The notes under the pieces were generated by a model. The model did no database searches. It saw nothing but the letters and a program-made list of their open reading frames with translations, and was not told where the DNA came from. The translations under genes and the position numbers were made by a program. Below are positions 8,349-17,162 of a stretch of 28,814 nucleotides of DNA, piece by piece (position 1 is the stretch's first letter; the number at the start of each line of letters is the position of its first letter). The DNA lies in IMG/VR virus record IMGVR_UViG_3300047319_000981, positions 1 to 28,814 of that record, one strand, 5' to 3'. The stretch comes from a virus.

Positions 8349-9016
8349 TGGCCGCCGCCAGCACCGTGCGCATCATGCAGACGCCGGTCTACGCGGTGAC
8401 GCCCACTACGGACCTCCCCTATGGTTCGGACCTCGCGCGAGGTAGCCTACTCGTCCTCGTCTTCCTCGACAGCGGCGACAACGCCCCAGTGGTCACCGAC
8501 TCACTCGGCAACACCTGGAAGCAGCTCATCAAGTCCGCGGCGAGCTCCTACGCCGCGATCTTCTACGCCACGAACACGAAGCCAGGCCCCAATACCATCT
8601 CAGCGAGCGGCGGCGGCGGCCAGGAAATGTGGGCGTGGGAGATCAACGCCGGATTGGTGGTGCGTCCATCAATGCCTGGCGTCGTGATCGTGGACGCGAG
8701 CAGCGGGGCCTCGGGGCTAGGCACGACCGCCAACCCTGGCACGGTGACACCGTCGCATCCGAGCGTGTTCCTTGTGTCGGCTACCCGGGCGGCTGGCGGG
8801 CAGACCGTGACCGGCGGTGCACTCGGATGGAGCTTTGATCACAACTCCGCACGGACCGGCGTGCAGACGCTCATCCCGTCCAGCATCGCGGCACAGACCG
8901 GCTCGTTCTCGATTGGTCTCCCCGACAACTGGGACGCTGTCTGCGGATCGTTCGCATTCCCCAACCCAGACGCCGCCGCCATCGTGCAACCAAAACTAAA
9001 GCCATTCCTGGTGTAG
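8348..9016 (+). CDS. Beta-rich virion protein, unknown role
   Basis: This 222-aa protein starts at a TAATG overlap with the fibre-like gene and ends three bases before the nozzle ATG. It has alternating hydrophobic strands (GSLLVLVFLDSGDNAPVVTD, SLGNTWKQLIKS, AAIFYATNTKPGPNTISA) typical of an immunoglobulin-like or lectin-like beta sandwich. Glycine- and serine-rich loops separate the strands. A role in the tail or as a receptor-binding accessory is inferred from position. Confidence 0.6.
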   Translation: MAAASTVRIMQTPVYAVTPTTDLPYGSDLARGSLLVLVFLDSGDNAPVVTDSLGNTWKQLIKSAASSYAAIFYATNTKPGPNTISASGGGGQEMWAWEINAGLVVRPSMPGVVIVDASSGASGLGTTANPGTVTPSHPSVFLVSATRAAGGQTVTGGALGWSFDHNSARTGVQTLIPSSIAAQTGSFSIGLPDNWDAVCGSFAFPNPDAAAIVQPKLKPFLV

Positions 9017-9018
9017 CG

Positions 9019-12000
9019 ATGGCCTTTGTTCAAAAACAAATGGTCCCCGTGCAGTTCGGCGGCGGCATCGATACCAAGGTGGACCCCAAGCAACTGCAGG
9101 CGGGGCAGCTCCTGGAGCTCGAGAACGGCCAGTTCTCCAAGACCAGTCAAATCAACAAGCGCTTCGGATACGACCTCCTCGGAAAAAACATCGAGGGCGG
9201 CGGGTCTATCGCCAACGGTGTCGAGCTCGCGGTTCTGAAGGACGAACTCGTCCTGTTCGACGGCACCAGCGTTTACTCGTACCTCCCGGCAACTGGCAAC
9301 TGGAGCAACCGCGGCACGGCCATCTCCATCATCACCGAGGACAAGGAAGTAATCAGGCGACAGGACGCGCAGCAGCTCAATCCGGACATGGCCTACGTCA
9401 GGGGCATCGAAGTGTATGCCTGGGAAGACTCGCGCGGCGGCGTCTATTACAGCGTAGTCGACAATGTGAGCGGCGCGGTCGTGGTCGCGGGGGCCCAGCT
9501 CGCGGCATCGCCTGCGCAGCAGCCGAAATGCGTCGCCTTCAATGGCAACGTCTACATTTTCTATGCGTCGAACGCGAGCCTCTATTACCAGATTGTTGGG
9601 CCGAGTAACCCGTCCGTGGTTCAGGCCGCTGTGCCCGTGGCCACTGACGGTTACAGCGGGACGAATGGCTTCCCCTTCGACGTTTGCTCGTTCACCGCAA
9701 GCAATGGGTCGGCCCACATCGGGTGGCTCTATCTGTCGAACGCATCCACCGCGTCCATGGTCCTCGGCAGCCTGGACGTCAACAACACGACGTCCGCGCC
9801 ACTGACCATCAACGCCACGCTCGCGCAGGTGACGACCGGCGGCATCCACGGCGCGGCGAACCTGCTCGTGGACAGCCTCGGTACCGCGTGGGTCAATTGG
9901 TCGTCGGGCGCCGCGGTCTACACATGCCCCGTGGCGAACTTCGGCGCGGGCGGCGTGGCGCTCGGCACGCAAGCCACCGTGTTCGCGACGGGCAGATACG
10001 ACGTGCTGGCCTCGATTGAGGGGTACACCGCTGGGCAGCTGCTTCTCTTCTGCGAGAAGCACAACGCCACGAGCTACCTGGAGCAGACCGACTACGTCAC
10101 GGTCACGACCGCGGGCACCGTCAGCGCCACGCGCACGCTCTACAGCGTAGGCCTAGCCTCCAAGCCGTGGCGGTACGGTAGCAAAGTCTTCGTCAACACG
10201 TCCTACTCGTCGACGCTGCAGGCTACCGACTTCACCTGGTACGTGCCGTCGACGGGCAGCGCGACCATCGTGGCCAAGATGACCCCGAGCGTGGGCGGCG
10301 GACTGAACACGCTCGGCATGTGCGCCGAGACCGTGAACATCTCCACGGGGGTCTACAAGTTCGCGAACCTCGTGGCGGGGAAGATCTTGTCCGAGGCCAA
10401 TACCATCTTCACCATCCTCGGGGTCAACTCCACCAAGCTCACTCACTCGCCCACGGACAACTTCATCAATGCGGTCCAAGACAGCACGCTCCTTATTGTG
10501 GGAGGAATTCTGCAGGGGTATGACGGGGTCTCCGTCACGGAGGTCGGTTTCCACCTCTACCCGGAGAACATCGGGGTCGCTGCGTCGGGCTCGAATGGCA
10601 GCCTCTCGGCAGGCTCGTACCAGTATGTCGTCCAGTACGAGTGGACCGACAACCTGGGGCAAATCTACCGCTCCGCGCCCAGCGTACGCGCCACTGTCAG
10701 CGTGTCGGCCACCAACCACGTCACTGTCACCGGCTACTACCTGACCTTGACCAGCAAGCCCGCGGCCAGCGTCTCGATTGCCATCTACCGCACGCAGGCC
10801 AATGGGACGAACCTGTACCGCGTCACGTCGCTGCTGGCCCCGCTCGCCAACTCCGGCACCGCTGGGCAGTGGACGTTCACCGACCTCGCATCGGACGCGG
10901 CCATCGCGAGCAATGACCTGAACTACACGACCGGCGGAACACTCAGCAACATTGCTCCGCCCGCGAATGCGTTCCTCACGACCTACAACAACCGCGTGTT
11001 CCTGGGCGGGCTCTCCGACAAGAACCTTCTCTGGTACTCGCAGACGGTCGCGGACAACTCCAACGCCAACACCATCCCCCCGCAGTTCTGCGCCGAGCTG
11101 ACCGTGGGCTGCGACCCGCGGGGCGGCAACATCACCGCGCTCGGGCTCCTGAACCAGACGCTCATCATCTTCAAGAATTCGGAAATCTTCGCCATGTCCG
11201 GCAACGGTCCGGACGCCAACGGCAATAACAGCGACTACGGCGACCCCCAGCTCATCTCCAGTGACGCGGGCTGCATCAACCCGAACACCGTCGTAGTCAC
11301 CGCCGCCGGGCTATTCTTCCAGTCGCAGCGCGGCATATACCTCCTCGACCAGTCCCTCAACGCGACTTACATCGGCGCGCCCGTCGAGGACATCGTCAAC
11401 GGGATGACCCTCACGTCATCGGTGGAGAGCCCCAAGGACGGCCTAATCCTCTTCTGCTCCAGCGACGGCACCGCGGTGGTCTACGACTACTACCATCAGC
11501 AGTGGAGCACCTGGACGAACCATTACGCGTCCGACGTCGTCATGTACGAGGGGGACATCTGCTTCATCACGCCAGGTGGCCGGGTGTATCGGCAGAATCG
11601 CTCCAGCTTCACCGACGCGGGCTCACCCATCTTCATGTCATTCACGCTTCCGAACCTGAGCTTCGCGGGCCTGCAGGGCTACCAGCGCGTGTTCCGGTGC
11701 TTCATCCTGGGCACCTACAAGGGTCCACACTCGCTCGTGGTCGATGTGGCGTATGATTTCAGCGACTCATACACGCAGTCCGCCACCATCCAGCCGCAGG
11801 CCGGAACGCAGTGGGGCAGTGATCCGTCGTGGGGCTGGTCCTCGACATGGGGCGGCGGCTACCAGCTCTATGAGTACCGCGTGGATTTCAGCACGCAGAA
11901 GTGCACGTCCATTCGCCTGCGAGTCGCCGACGCGCAAAGCAGCAACTACAATGAGGGATACTCCATTTCGAGCATCGTGTTCGAGGTGGGCCAGCTGCCT

Positions 12001-12045
12001 GGCGGCAACCGTCTACCGGCTACCAGCACCTACGGAGCGCAGTAA
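9019..12045 (+). CDS. Large tail nozzle-like protein
   Basis: This 1008-aa protein is mostly beta. It opens with VPVQFGGGIDTKVDPKQLQAG and a FSKTSQINKRFGY segment. Long series of propeller-like strand repeats follow, and later RGIYLLDQSLNATYIGAPVE, then DYYHQQWSTWTNH and PGGRVYRQNRSSF. The pattern 'G.D.K.d...l..g....leN..f.' at the start and 'VYDyyhqqWstwtnh' near the end recurs in nozzle / tail-tube B-type proteins of podoviruses. These form the distal part of the short tail. Length is comparable to the larger members of that class. It lies after connector genes and before the ejection proteins, the canonical place. The gene is not visibly interrupted. Confidence 0.75.
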   Translation: MAFVQKQMVPVQFGGGIDTKVDPKQLQAGQLLELENGQFSKTSQINKRFGYDLLGKNIEGGGSIANGVELAVLKDELVLFDGTSVYSYLPATGNWSNRGTAISIITEDKEVIRRQDAQQLNPDMAYVRGIEVYAWEDSRGGVYYSVVDNVSGAVVVAGAQLAASPAQQPKCVAFNGNVYIFYASNASLYYQIVGPSNPSVVQAAVPVATDGYSGTNGFPFDVCSFTASNGSAHIGWLYLSNASTASMVLGSLDVNNTTSAPLTINATLAQVTTGGIHGAANLLVDSLGTAWVNWSSGAAVYTCPVANFGAGGVALGTQATVFATGRYDVLASIEGYTAGQLLLFCEKHNATSYLEQTDYVTVTTAGTVSATRTLYSVGLASKPWRYGSKVFVNTSYSSTLQATDFTWYVPSTGSATIVAKMTPSVGGGLNTLGMCAETVNISTGVYKFANLVAGKILSEANTIFTILGVNSTKLTHSPTDNFINAVQDSTLLIVGGILQGYDGVSVTEVGFHLYPENIGVAASGSNGSLSAGSYQYVVQYEWTDNLGQIYRSAPSVRATVSVSATNHVTVTGYYLTLTSKPAASVSIAIYRTQANGTNLYRVTSLLAPLANSGTAGQWTFTDLASDAAIASNDLNYTTGGTLSNIAPPANAFLTTYNNRVFLGGLSDKNLLWYSQTVADNSNANTIPPQFCAELTVGCDPRGGNITALGLLNQTLIIFKNSEIFAMSGNGPDANGNNSDYGDPQLISSDAGCINPNTVVVTAAGLFFQSQRGIYLLDQSLNATYIGAPVEDIVNGMTLTSSVESPKDGLILFCSSDGTAVVYDYYHQQWSTWTNHYASDVVMYEGDICFITPGGRVYRQNRSSFTDAGSPIFMSFTLPNLSFAGLQGYQRVFRCFILGTYKGPHSLVVDVAYDFSDSYTQSATIQPQAGTQWGSDPSWGWSSTWGGGYQLYEYRVDFSTQKCTSIRLRVADAQSSNYNEGYSISSIVFEVGQLPGGNRLPATSTYGAQ

Positions 12046-13148
12046 TGGGTTACGGCAATGGCGGCACAGATCCCCAGTACGATCTGATTAATCGCAACAG
12101 CGCGACCAACAACCCCAACTGGTACACCTCCAGCAACGCGGGTATCGGCGCCGACCTCGGCGGCCAGAGCCCGATGACCTACGGGCAGTACTGGGACACG
12201 ACCAGCAACGACCCCAACCAACAGGCCAACCAGTACGCCATCGAGGGCATGCGCGGGACGTACCTGGACGGCTATCAGAAGGGGGGCTCCTCGCTTGCCG
12301 GACTCACCACACTGGGCAACACCGCCAACGCGCAAGCCGCGAACATCGACACGGGGCAATCACAGAACCTCATGGGCGGCCAGGTCCAGAACATCAACGC
12401 ACTCAACCAGCAGGCGCAGGGCCTAGGCCCGTCCGTCGCTGCAGAGACCGCCAAGCAGCAAGGCGAGGCGAACACCAAGGCGCAAATGGCTGTCCTCGGC
12501 AGCCAGCGTGGCGCATCGAACAGCGCACTCGGGATGCGCTCCGCGCAGGACTCCGCCGCGCAGCAACAGCAAGGGGTCGCGCAGAACGCTGCGATGGGCC
12601 GCGCGGCAGAGGCTCAGTCCGCGCGCCAGCAGCTGACCGGCGCGCTTGGCGGCGCGACGCAGCAAGCACAGCAAGGCGCGCAGGCACAGGCGCAGCTCAC
12701 ACAGCAAGCCGGCATGCAGAACGCCCAGGCGCAGAACCAGGCGACGATGCAGCAGGGCCAGATGGACGTCCAGACCAAGCTCGCAAATCTGCAGGCGCAG
12801 CTCCAGGCCGGGCAACTCAACGAAAACGAATACAACGCCTACGTTCAGGCGACGCTCGCGCAGAACAACAACGATTGGGCCGCACGGACGAACGCCGCTA
12901 ATAACCTGATGAACGAAAATACGCAGCTGCTGGGCATCAAGGCAGGCGTAGGAATCAACGCGGCGAACAATAATATGGGGCTAATGGGCGCGGGCATTTC
13001 CGCCGGTGCAGCGGGCGGGGCCGCGCTTCTCGGCGCCGCATCCGATGAGCGGCTCAAGACCAGCATCAAGTCCGCCACCAGGGGCATCAAGGACTTTCTC
13101 TCGCAACTCGGCGCCGGCGCGACCTCCGGGTTCGCGCTCATGGAGTAA
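12045..13148 (+). CDS. Internal virion (ejection) protein with SD-x3-K module
   Basis: This 367-aa protein has a glycine/asparagine-rich start and a long Gln/Ala-rich helical centre, probably a coiled coil (about residues 125-270). A Gly/Ala membrane-like stretch follows (GLMGAGISAGAAGGAALLGA, about 308-330). The tail then contains SDERLKTSIKSATRGIKDFL (residues 333-352). The Ser-Asp-x-x-x-Lys opening is the hallmark of S74-type intramolecular chaperone domains, but here only the first helix-length segment is present. Low-complexity, Gln-rich, membrane-compatible proteins encoded after the nozzle are typical of ejected pilot proteins that cross the cell envelope with the DNA. TAATG coupling to the nozzle gene supports the start. 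Confidence 0.65.
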   Translation: MGYGNGGTDPQYDLINRNSATNNPNWYTSSNAGIGADLGGQSPMTYGQYWDTTSNDPNQQANQYAIEGMRGTYLDGYQKGGSSLAGLTTLGNTANAQAANIDTGQSQNLMGGQVQNINALNQQAQGLGPSVAAETAKQQGEANTKAQMAVLGSQRGASNSALGMRSAQDSAAQQQQGVAQNAAMGRAAEAQSARQQLTGALGGATQQAQQGAQAQAQLTQQAGMQNAQAQNQATMQQGQMDVQTKLANLQAQLQAGQLNENEYNAYVQATLAQNNNDWAARTNAANNLMNENTQLLGIKAGVGINAANNNMGLMGAGISAGAAGGAALLGAASDERLKTSIKSATRGIKDFLSQLGAGATSGFALME

Positions 13149-13151
13149 CAC

Positions 13152-14135
13152 ATGGCCCTTGGACTCAAAGACGCAATCTTCGGCGCCTTGCAGGCCGGCG
13201 CGGGTGTCGGGGCCATCGCGGCTACGGGCGGGGCTGCTGCGCCGCTGGTGCTCGCGGGCGGTGCGAAAACCATCTCCGATGACGTCAAGAAGGCGGACGC
13301 TCCGCCCCCCGTGACGGGCGCGCCACCTCCGCCGCCCCCGCCGATGCCGCCCCCGCAGATGACGTCCCCTGGGATCGCCGGTGGCGCTGCACCGGGAGCA
13401 GCCGGAATGATGTCGCCCGGGATTGCCGGGCCTGCCGCTGGCCCCGGGCCCATGCCCCCAATGGGGGGTCCGCTGCGGCCACCGATCGCCATGTCCGACG
13501 AACGGCGAAAAACGGCCGTCCAGTCGGGCACGGAGGACATCAAGCGTTTTCTTTCCCACTTCAGCGACAATGCACTCACGCCACCAGCTCCGGTTAGGTC
13601 CGACGCGCGCGCCAAGGACGAGGCCTACGCCATGGGCCAGCGCCATGGCGAGATGGCCGCAACGGCGCGCTGGGCGCGGTTCGCCCCGGATGTGCCGCAC
13701 AGCGCCATCGGCCCCAGCAAAATCACCAACAAGGCCGGCCTGGTGGTCCCAAGCAATGAACTTAGTGAGGCCAGGCATGGGCTAGCGTTTCAGGGTGGCG
13801 CACCGATGCATATCCAGGCCCCCCAGGGGGCCGGCGCGCCACTGCCTGCGCCAGCTGTCGCCACGTATCCAGGCCACGGCGCGGAGGCCCAGACCAGGGC
13901 ATCAGGCATGCCCGCCGACTGGGCCCCATGGCTTGATGCCGGCCCGCCCATGCAGGACCCCAACATCCCCGCGCAGGTGATGCCGCCGGTGCTGCCCGAC
14001 GACGAGCTGCGGCGACAGGCTGCCCTGCAGGGGCAGCCCGTCGCCTCCGACCGCCAACTCAAGGCCTACGTGAAGCCCGCCGACCGCTCCATCAAAGACT
14101 TCCTCACGCAGGTGTATGCCCATGCCCGTGTATAA
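13152..14135 (+). CDS. Pro/Gly-rich internal virion protein with two SD-x3-K modules
   Basis: This 327-aa protein starts with a hydrophobic Gly/Ala helix (IFGALQAGAGVGAIAATGGA) and runs into a proline-rich segment (residues 51-110). It carries two copies of the module: SDERRKTAVQSGTEDIKRFL at 115-134 and SDRQLKAYVKPADRSIKDFL at 299-318, the latter near the C-terminus. A related SDDVKK lies at 42-47. The middle (about 140-290) is proline/alanine-rich with few strong features. It follows the previous ejection-protein gene by three bases and overlaps the next. No enzyme motif is seen. A role in DNA ejection or in assembly of the internal core is inferred. Confidence 0.6.
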   Translation: MALGLKDAIFGALQAGAGVGAIAATGGAAAPLVLAGGAKTISDDVKKADAPPPVTGAPPPPPPPMPPPQMTSPGIAGGAAPGAAGMMSPGIAGPAAGPGPMPPMGGPLRPPIAMSDERRKTAVQSGTEDIKRFLSHFSDNALTPPAPVRSDARAKDEAYAMGQRHGEMAATARWARFAPDVPHSAIGPSKITNKAGLVVPSNELSEARHGLAFQGGAPMHIQAPQGAGAPLPAPAVATYPGHGAEAQTRASGMPADWAPWLDAGPPMQDPNIPAQVMPPVLPDDELRRQAALQGQPVASDRQLKAYVKPADRSIKDFLTQVYAHARV

Positions 14136-15390
14136 TTCTCTGCACTCCATGCAGCAGCTCACGCAACCGCGTCCGGCCCCAGTGCCTACGCGCGGGGCGA
14201 TGAACTTCGGGCGCGCCATGCCGGCCCCCATGCCCGCACGAGCGCCCGCGCCGATGCCGGCGGCCCATGCCCTGCCCCAGGTCGCGCCCCCGCCGCCCGG
14301 CGTGAACCAGCGCGTCGTCCCGGCCCCAACCACCGCGATGGGGGACACCCATATGGGCAGCCCCGCCGGTGCGAGCATCGGCGCCGCCCCGCCCCCAGCC
14401 GCGGGCGGCAACATGTCAGCCCCGAAGCCCGCGTTCAACCCGACCGCATCGCCACCGCCGGCACAGCAGCCGTTCAATCCCACTGCAACCCCTCCGCCAT
14501 CATTCAACCCCACGGCGTCACCGCCTCCGCCCCAGCAGCCGTTCGGCCCCGCCGCCTACCCCCCTCGCGGCCAGCACTTCGATATGGGCCCTCCGCCACA
14601 GCCCCCGCAGAACCTCGAACAGCAGGCGCTCAACGGCGGCGGCGTCGACAACAAGCAGCAGATTTCAAACTTCATGAACGCCCTCCACCAGGCCAACTCC
14701 GGCACGAACAACAGCTTCGCGCAGGGCGCCCAGCCGCAGGGCCCGGGGCAGCCCGGCAACATGGTGGATCTGGTGAGCCCGCAGTGGGCGCAGCAGCAGC
14801 CGCAGCAGCAGTTCTACGGGCGACCCGACACCCCGCAGGGCAACACCGACTGGTCCGCGTCCGGCTGGCAGCCCGCGTACACGGGGCCCGCTGCGAATAA
14901 CCCGTACAAGAACAACGCGGGCGGGTTCGTGGGCTTTGGTGGTCAGCCGGTTGGCGGGTCGGCTGGCGGGAACGTCGTCCAGGACGAGTCGCAGAAGATC
15001 GGCATGGCCAATCAGCTCGGGGTCAAGCCTGTCGTCCAGGACGAAGCGCAGAAGATGGCCCTCATGAGCGACGAGACGCAGAAGGAGCAGGTCACCGATG
15101 CGTCCGGCAAGCTGACCGACTTCATGAGCAAGATCGGCGCGCACTCGTACAAGTACAAGAACCCCGAGGTCGACGGTCAGGGCATCTACACCACGCCGAT
15201 GGCCCAGGAGCTCCAGAAGACAGAACTCGGCAAGCAGGCGGTCATCGAGACGCCGCGGGGCCTCATGGTCGACTACGCGCGGCTGGGCGGCGTAAACCTC
15301 GCCGCGGTGAGCGTCGTGCATCGCGAGCAGCAGAAGCTGGCCGCACAGGTTGAGCGGCTACGCGGTGAGCTGAAGAAGCGGAGGGGCTAG
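14116..15390 (+). CDS. Pro-rich virion protein ending in an S74-like chaperone domain
   Basis: This 424-aa protein starts at the ATG at 14116 (a second ATG at 14122 is equally possible) and overlaps the end of the previous gene. Residues 20-170 are Pro/Ala-rich and contain a repeat of FNPTAxPPP-type units. A Gln-rich and glycine-rich linker follows. The C-terminal third carries VVQDESQK and VVQDEAQK, then SDETQKEQVTDASGKLTDFM (318-337), and continues as HSYKYKNPE, MAQELQKTELGK, VDYARLGGVNLAAVSVVHRE. It ends in a coiled coil (LAAQVERLRGELKK). That whole order, SD...K, YxYK, AQEL, Y-x-R/L, then a terminal helix, matches an intramolecular chaperone of the Peptidase S74 type. In those proteins the Ser/Lys pair drives autocleavage after trimerisation. 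Cleavage here is not proven. Confidence 0.65.
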   Translation: MPMPVYNSLHSMQQLTQPRPAPVPTRGAMNFGRAMPAPMPARAPAPMPAAHALPQVAPPPPGVNQRVVPAPTTAMGDTHMGSPAGASIGAAPPPAAGGNMSAPKPAFNPTASPPPAQQPFNPTATPPPSFNPTASPPPPQQPFGPAAYPPRGQHFDMGPPPQPPQNLEQQALNGGGVDNKQQISNFMNALHQANSGTNNSFAQGAQPQGPGQPGNMVDLVSPQWAQQQPQQQFYGRPDTPQGNTDWSASGWQPAYTGPAANNPYKNNAGGFVGFGGQPVGGSAGGNVVQDESQKIGMANQLGVKPVVQDEAQKMALMSDETQKEQVTDASGKLTDFMSKIGAHSYKYKNPEVDGQGIYTTPMAQELQKTELGKQAVIETPRGLMVDYARLGGVNLAAVSVVHREQQKLAAQVERLRGELKKRRG

Positions 15391-17162
15391 TGGTGATTCC
15401 GACGTTCGCGGACCTGGCCGCCGCGCAGGTCAACAACCCAAATAATCCGTGGATGCCGCAAACCGCTGTGCCGGACGCGGTTGGGGACTACGCCGCCTCT
15501 CTTGGGAGGGAGCAGGCCGCCCAGACCCCTGGTGGCGTCATGACCATCCCGGAACAGGTTATCGGCGACAACTCGCACCACCCTAAGGCTGCGCCGGTAG
15601 GCCCATCGGCGGGTCTGTCGGCCTATGTCCGCAGCTTGCAGCACACGCCAAACACGCCGAAACCAGAAGGGGCTCCGGCTGGCGGAGTCCTGCAAATGCC
15701 GGAGTACGATCTCACCAACGTGGATGAGCCGGCGCAGGACAGGCCCGCAGAAAAGCATGTGGCGAAGACTGGAGGCGCTGGCGCGCCAGGCTACTCGGAA
15801 CGCCAGGCCCTGAAAGAGCGCGGCGATATTCGCGGCGAAGAGGCGGACACCCTCGAGGGCAGGGCAAAGACCGTAGACCGTGAGCAGGCGATCCTTCAGG
15901 CGGGCGTCAATGCGCGCGCCGATGCTCAGGCGAAGGCGGACGCCGAACTCAACACGATGAAGGTCCACGACAGCGTCCTAAACAGCATCGCAGAGGGCGA
16001 GGTTCAGACGAGGGATGCTGCGCACGCGAAGCATCTGGAAGAGGTCCGTGCGATGCACAAGGACCCAAAGAAGTGGTTCAAGGACCGCGGCACGCTCGGC
16101 AGCATCCTGGCGGCCCTGGCCAGCGGATTTGGCGCGTTCGGCGCGAACATGCCCCACAGCGGCGGTAAGAACATCGCTCAGGACATCCTCAACAAGTCTC
16201 AGGACAACGAACTGGAGGCGCAGCAGTCTGACATCGACAAGAAGTGGAAAGAGGTCGAGGGCGAGGTATCCGATAACGACAAGGCATTTGCTCGCGACAT
16301 GTTCCAGCGCCACGAACGACGCAACGCGCGGCTGGACTTCATCGACCACACCACGAAGCTCATCGACCGACAGGCGCTACTCACCCAGGACCAGGCGAGA
16401 ATCGCCGGCATGGCCGACCTCAAGGCTGACCTCATCGATAAGGCATCCGGTCTCAAAAAGGAAGAGGTCGGCGACCGCGTGGACGTCATGCGCCGAGAGA
16501 ACGCCGCTGCGGCGCAGGCCCGCGCACATGCGAAGGCAGACGAGAAGGAGCAGTGGTCGCGCACTCTCGAGATGGTGAAGCTAGGCCAGCATCAGCAGGA
16601 GATCGACCAGTCGGGCGAGAAGGTACGCAAGGAGGGCAAGGGCGACCTGGAATCCCGCGTCCAAGGCTACGGCAAAGCTCGACAGGACAAGGACATCATG
16701 AGCCGTGAGAGCGCCGTGGGTAGGCTCCGTGAGGCGGCTGCGGCATCCGGCGGCAATGGGATTCCAGGGGTCGGCAAGGTGGCCAATCTACGCCACGATG
16801 TCACCACGCAGAACCCGGTCATCAAGGCGGCGCTCGGCGTCAACGCTCTTGGTCCAATCAACTCGGCGCTCTCCCTGAAGCCGGACGAGCGCGTCAACCG
16901 CAACGACTGGAACCAAATCAAGCTCTCCTACGTCCATGAAATCACCGGCGCGGGCGGCCCACCGGAAGAGAAGAAAATGATCATGGACGCCTTCGAGGGT
17001 GACTTGACGCCGGCGGAGCAGTTGGCTGCGGTCGACAAATCGGACGCGTACCTGAAAAAGTACGAGGAGACGAACCAGGGCACCTACGGGCCAGATGCTG
17101 CGGCAGAGTTCAAGCGCCGCGCTAAGCCGGCCCCGCCCCCCGGATTCGTGCCGCGCAAATGA
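15390..17162 (+). CDS. Long coiled-coil internal virion protein
   Basis: This 590-aa protein begins at a GTG overlapping the upstream TAG (TAGTG), with a GGAGGGG ribosome-binding site. A second GTG follows at once. After a polar N-terminus it is almost entirely charged helix (about residues 130-420). It is broken by one small hydrophobic segment (LGSILAALASGFGAFGAN, about 234-251) that could insert in a membrane. Helical, charged internal proteins with one hydrophobic patch are typical ejection proteins of podoviruses. It ends with PPPGFVPRK and its stop overlaps the next ATG. No enzymatic motif was found. Confidence 0.6.
   Translation: MVIPTFADLAAAQVNNPNNPWMPQTAVPDAVGDYAASLGREQAAQTPGGVMTIPEQVIGDNSHHPKAAPVGPSAGLSAYVRSLQHTPNTPKPEGAPAGGVLQMPEYDLTNVDEPAQDRPAEKHVAKTGGAGAPGYSERQALKERGDIRGEEADTLEGRAKTVDREQAILQAGVNARADAQAKADAELNTMKVHDSVLNSIAEGEVQTRDAAHAKHLEEVRAMHKDPKKWFKDRGTLGSILAALASGFGAFGANMPHSGGKNIAQDILNKSQDNELEAQQSDIDKKWKEVEGEVSDNDKAFARDMFQRHERRNARLDFIDHTTKLIDRQALLTQDQARIAGMADLKADLIDKASGLKKEEVGDRVDVMRRENAAAAQARAHAKADEKEQWSRTLEMVKLGQHQQEIDQSGEKVRKEGKGDLESRVQGYGKARQDKDIMSRESAVGRLREAAAASGGNGIPGVGKVANLRHDVTTQNPVIKAALGVNALGPINSALSLKPDERVNRNDWNQIKLSYVHEITGAGGPPEEKKMIMDAFEGDLTPAEQLAAVDKSDAYLKKYEETNQGTYGPDAAAEFKRRAKPAPPPGFVPRK

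Noticed and set aside
8839-10062. 407-aa minus-strand open frame opposite the nozzle gene
   Set aside because: Same antisense composition, no ribosome-binding site, and it spans two unrelated plus-strand genes.
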